Shown here: one piece after another, positions 13,223 through 14,467 of the stretch
Position numbering within the stretch: position 1 is the stretch's first letter
How the letters are laid out: every line of letters starts with the position of its first letter
Assembly: GCA_938049795.1 (NCBI GenBank)
Contig: CALLCD010000180.1
Span: 1 to 14,467, forward strand
From: an uncultured Hyphomonadaceae bacterium
GTDB taxonomy: Bacteria > Pseudomonadota > Alphaproteobacteria > Caulobacterales > Hyphomonadaceae
Reading direction: 5' to 3'
DNA length: 14,467 nucleotides
Program-made: the position numbers and the translations under genes
Notes under the pieces: generated by a model
The model's database searches: none
Told to the model about the DNA's origin: nothing
Seen by the model: only the letters and a program-made list of their open reading frames with translations

Positions 13223-14467
13223 CTACTCCGCCGCTACCGGTGTTTCAAGCTGCTCTTTCAATTGAGAGCACTCGGCCATCGTTTTCGACGCCCGCGCAAT
13301 GGCATTTGTCAGGTAGAAATCATCGTTCGTATTGGCAAATGCCGCCCCTGACAGCGCGCTGGCCGTCATCGGCGTTTTCAGATTTTCTGCGCCATCGGCC
13401 CCGGGCGCATAGCCAAGCCCGGCAAAGACCGGATGTGATTCGCGCAACGCCTCACGCAAGGCCTCCGCCGTATCATAGGGCAGCGTCTTGCCCAGCACAT
13501 CCGACAGAGCGCGGAAGATTGACCAGCCCTCGCGCGCTTCACCTTTTGGCGAAACGGCACGCTGTGTCTGCTGGACCCGGCCTTCGGTATTGACGAACGT
13601 CGCCGCCATTTCCGTGTAGGCCGCGCATGGCAGGATAATGTCCGCCTTGCTTGCGCCCGCATCACCATGATGGCCGACATAGATAATGATCGCGTCGCCC
13701 GTTGCCGACAGATCAACCTCGTCCGCGCCCAGCAAGACCAATGTCGACACTCCGCCTGCCAGCATCGCCGCCGTATCCTGTCCGCCCTCGGCCGGCACAA
13801 AGCCAACATCAAGCGCGCCCACGCGGCCTGCCGCACTGTGCAACACACCAAATCCGGCCCAGTCCTCGCGCACCGCATCAAGCTCGAGCGCCAGTCCGTG
13901 CGCAGCCGCCAGAATACCTGCGCCATCCTCGCGACAGAGCGCATCTTCGCCGACCACAATCATGGGCCGCTTCGCCGCGCGCAAAGTCTCGCCAAAGCTG
14001 CCGAGATTTTTCAGCGCATCCGGCCCTGTGTCAACATGGGTATAGTCATAAGTCAGATCGACCCGCTCACCGATCACGCCAACGGCCAGATCATTCCACA
14101 GCCACGCCTTGCGCACCCGCGCATTCCAGACCGGCGCAACAAAGCGCGGATTGACGCCAACAAACAGCACCGCGTCCGCGTCTTCAATCGCCGCCAGCGT
14201 CGGATTGAACAGATAATGCTCGCGCACACCGCTCGTGCCATATTGCGCGCCCGCCGGACGGCAATCCATATTCTTGACGCCGAGCGCCTCAAACAGATCA
14301 AGCGCCGCCTTGGCCTGCTCGACCTCGACCAGATCGCCCGCAATCACGCCGATCTTCTCCGGCTCGATGTCCATCGCCGCTTGGACCGCATTAAACGCCT
14401 CGCCCCAATTGGCTTTGCGCAACCGGCCACCCTCGCGGATATAAGGCGTATCAAGGCGCTGACGGCC
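13223..14467 (-). CDS. nuoG: NADH-quinone oxidoreductase subunit G, C-terminal 414 residues (5' end outside window)
   Basis: The large iron-sulfur subunit of the complex I peripheral arm. The frame is open to the window edge, where it reads RQRLDTPYIREGGRLRKANW, the usual entry to the molybdopterin-oxidoreductase-like domain. The N-terminal part with the [2Fe-2S] and [4Fe-4S] cluster cysteines is therefore upstream of the window. Segments seen include FVGVNPRFVAPVWNARVRKA, YVGHHGDAGASKADIILP, and YTEMAATFVNTEGRVQQTQ with AVSPKGEAREGWSIFRAL. The domain has the molybdopterin enzyme fold but binds no cofactor in complex I. The full protein would be near the usual 690 residues of alphaproteobacterial NuoG. 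An apparent start at 14422 is only an internal TTG codon. Confidence 0.96.
   Translation of the reverse strand, partial: GRQRLDTPYIREGGRLRKANWGEAFNAVQAAMDIEPEKIGVIAGDLVEVEQAKAALDLFEALGVKNMDCRPAGAQYGTSGVREHYLFNPTLAAIEDADAVLFVGVNPRFVAPVWNARVRKAWLWNDLAVGVIGERVDLTYDYTHVDTGPDALKNLGSFGETLRAAKRPMIVVGEDALCREDGAGILAAAHGLALELDAVREDWAGFGVLHSAAGRVGALDVGFVPAEGGQDTAAMLAGGVSTLVLLGADEVDLSATGDAIIIYVGHHGDAGASKADIILPCAAYTEMAATFVNTEGRVQQTQRAVSPKGEAREGWSIFRALSDVLGKTLPYDTAEALREALRESHPVFAGLGYAPGADGAENLKTPMTASALSGAAFANTNDDFYLTNAIARASKTMAECSQLKEQLETPVAAE

Noticed and set aside
1..14467. A new defence, toxin or mobile multi-gene system
   Set aside because: Every sizeable gene belongs to a well-known core family in a gene order common in alphaproteobacteria; no transposase, integrase, toxin or nuclease cassette is present.

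Overview
The window reads as an alphaproteobacterial chromosome segment of fairly high GC. All convincing genes lie on the minus strand, so transcription runs from high to low coordinates. The main reasons for this placement are gene order (nuoGHIJKLMN, then birA, coaX, rnj, mce, a DUF1467 gene and proS), a prolyl-tRNA synthetase that lacks the large editing insertion, and a BirA without a DNA-binding domain. A marine stalked or prosthecate lineage (Caulobacterales/Hyphomonadales type) would fit, but the sequence alone does not prove it.

Layout in the direction of transcription. 14467-13223 is the 3' part of nuoG, followed by nuoH, nuoI, nuoJ, nuoK, nuoL, nuoM and nuoN (down to 5504). These encode most of the membrane arm of respiratory complex I plus the NuoI ferredoxin subunit. 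They are packed with overlaps or gaps of 1-11 bases, except for 105 bases between nuoI and nuoJ that may hold a 25-codon ORF. The run continues without a break into birA (biotin-protein ligase), coaX (type III pantothenate kinase), rnj (ribonuclease J) and mce (methylmalonyl-CoA epimerase), linked by 4-base GTGA overlaps and by gaps of 1 and 24 bases. A single long transcript is likely. birA, coaX and mce share a theme of biotin, CoA and propionyl/methylmalonyl-CoA metabolism: the biotin-dependent propionyl-CoA carboxylase makes the epimerase's substrate, and CoA carries it.

After mce comes the only long non-coding stretch, 1157-1871 (715 bases). It holds a mosaic of small palindromes. There are five copies of one bulged-hairpin module, one of them inverted, and two copies of a perfect GAAA-loop hairpin. 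Two module pairs form a 118-base tandem repeat. Base changes in the stems are compensatory. Beyond this lie a cluster of small GC-rich hairpins and a patch with three GANTC (CcrM-type) sites. One hairpin ends seven bases upstream of the Shine-Dalgarno sequence of the DUF1467 gene, so it probably sits in that gene's leader. DUF1467 and then proS (cut by the window start) follow.

No mobile-element gene, CRISPR array, tRNA or rRNA was seen. I found no previously undescribed multi-gene system: the coding content is conserved core metabolism. The parts most worth a second look are the REP-like palindrome array, the small ORF between nuoI and nuoJ, and the long His/Asp-rich segment in NuoL.
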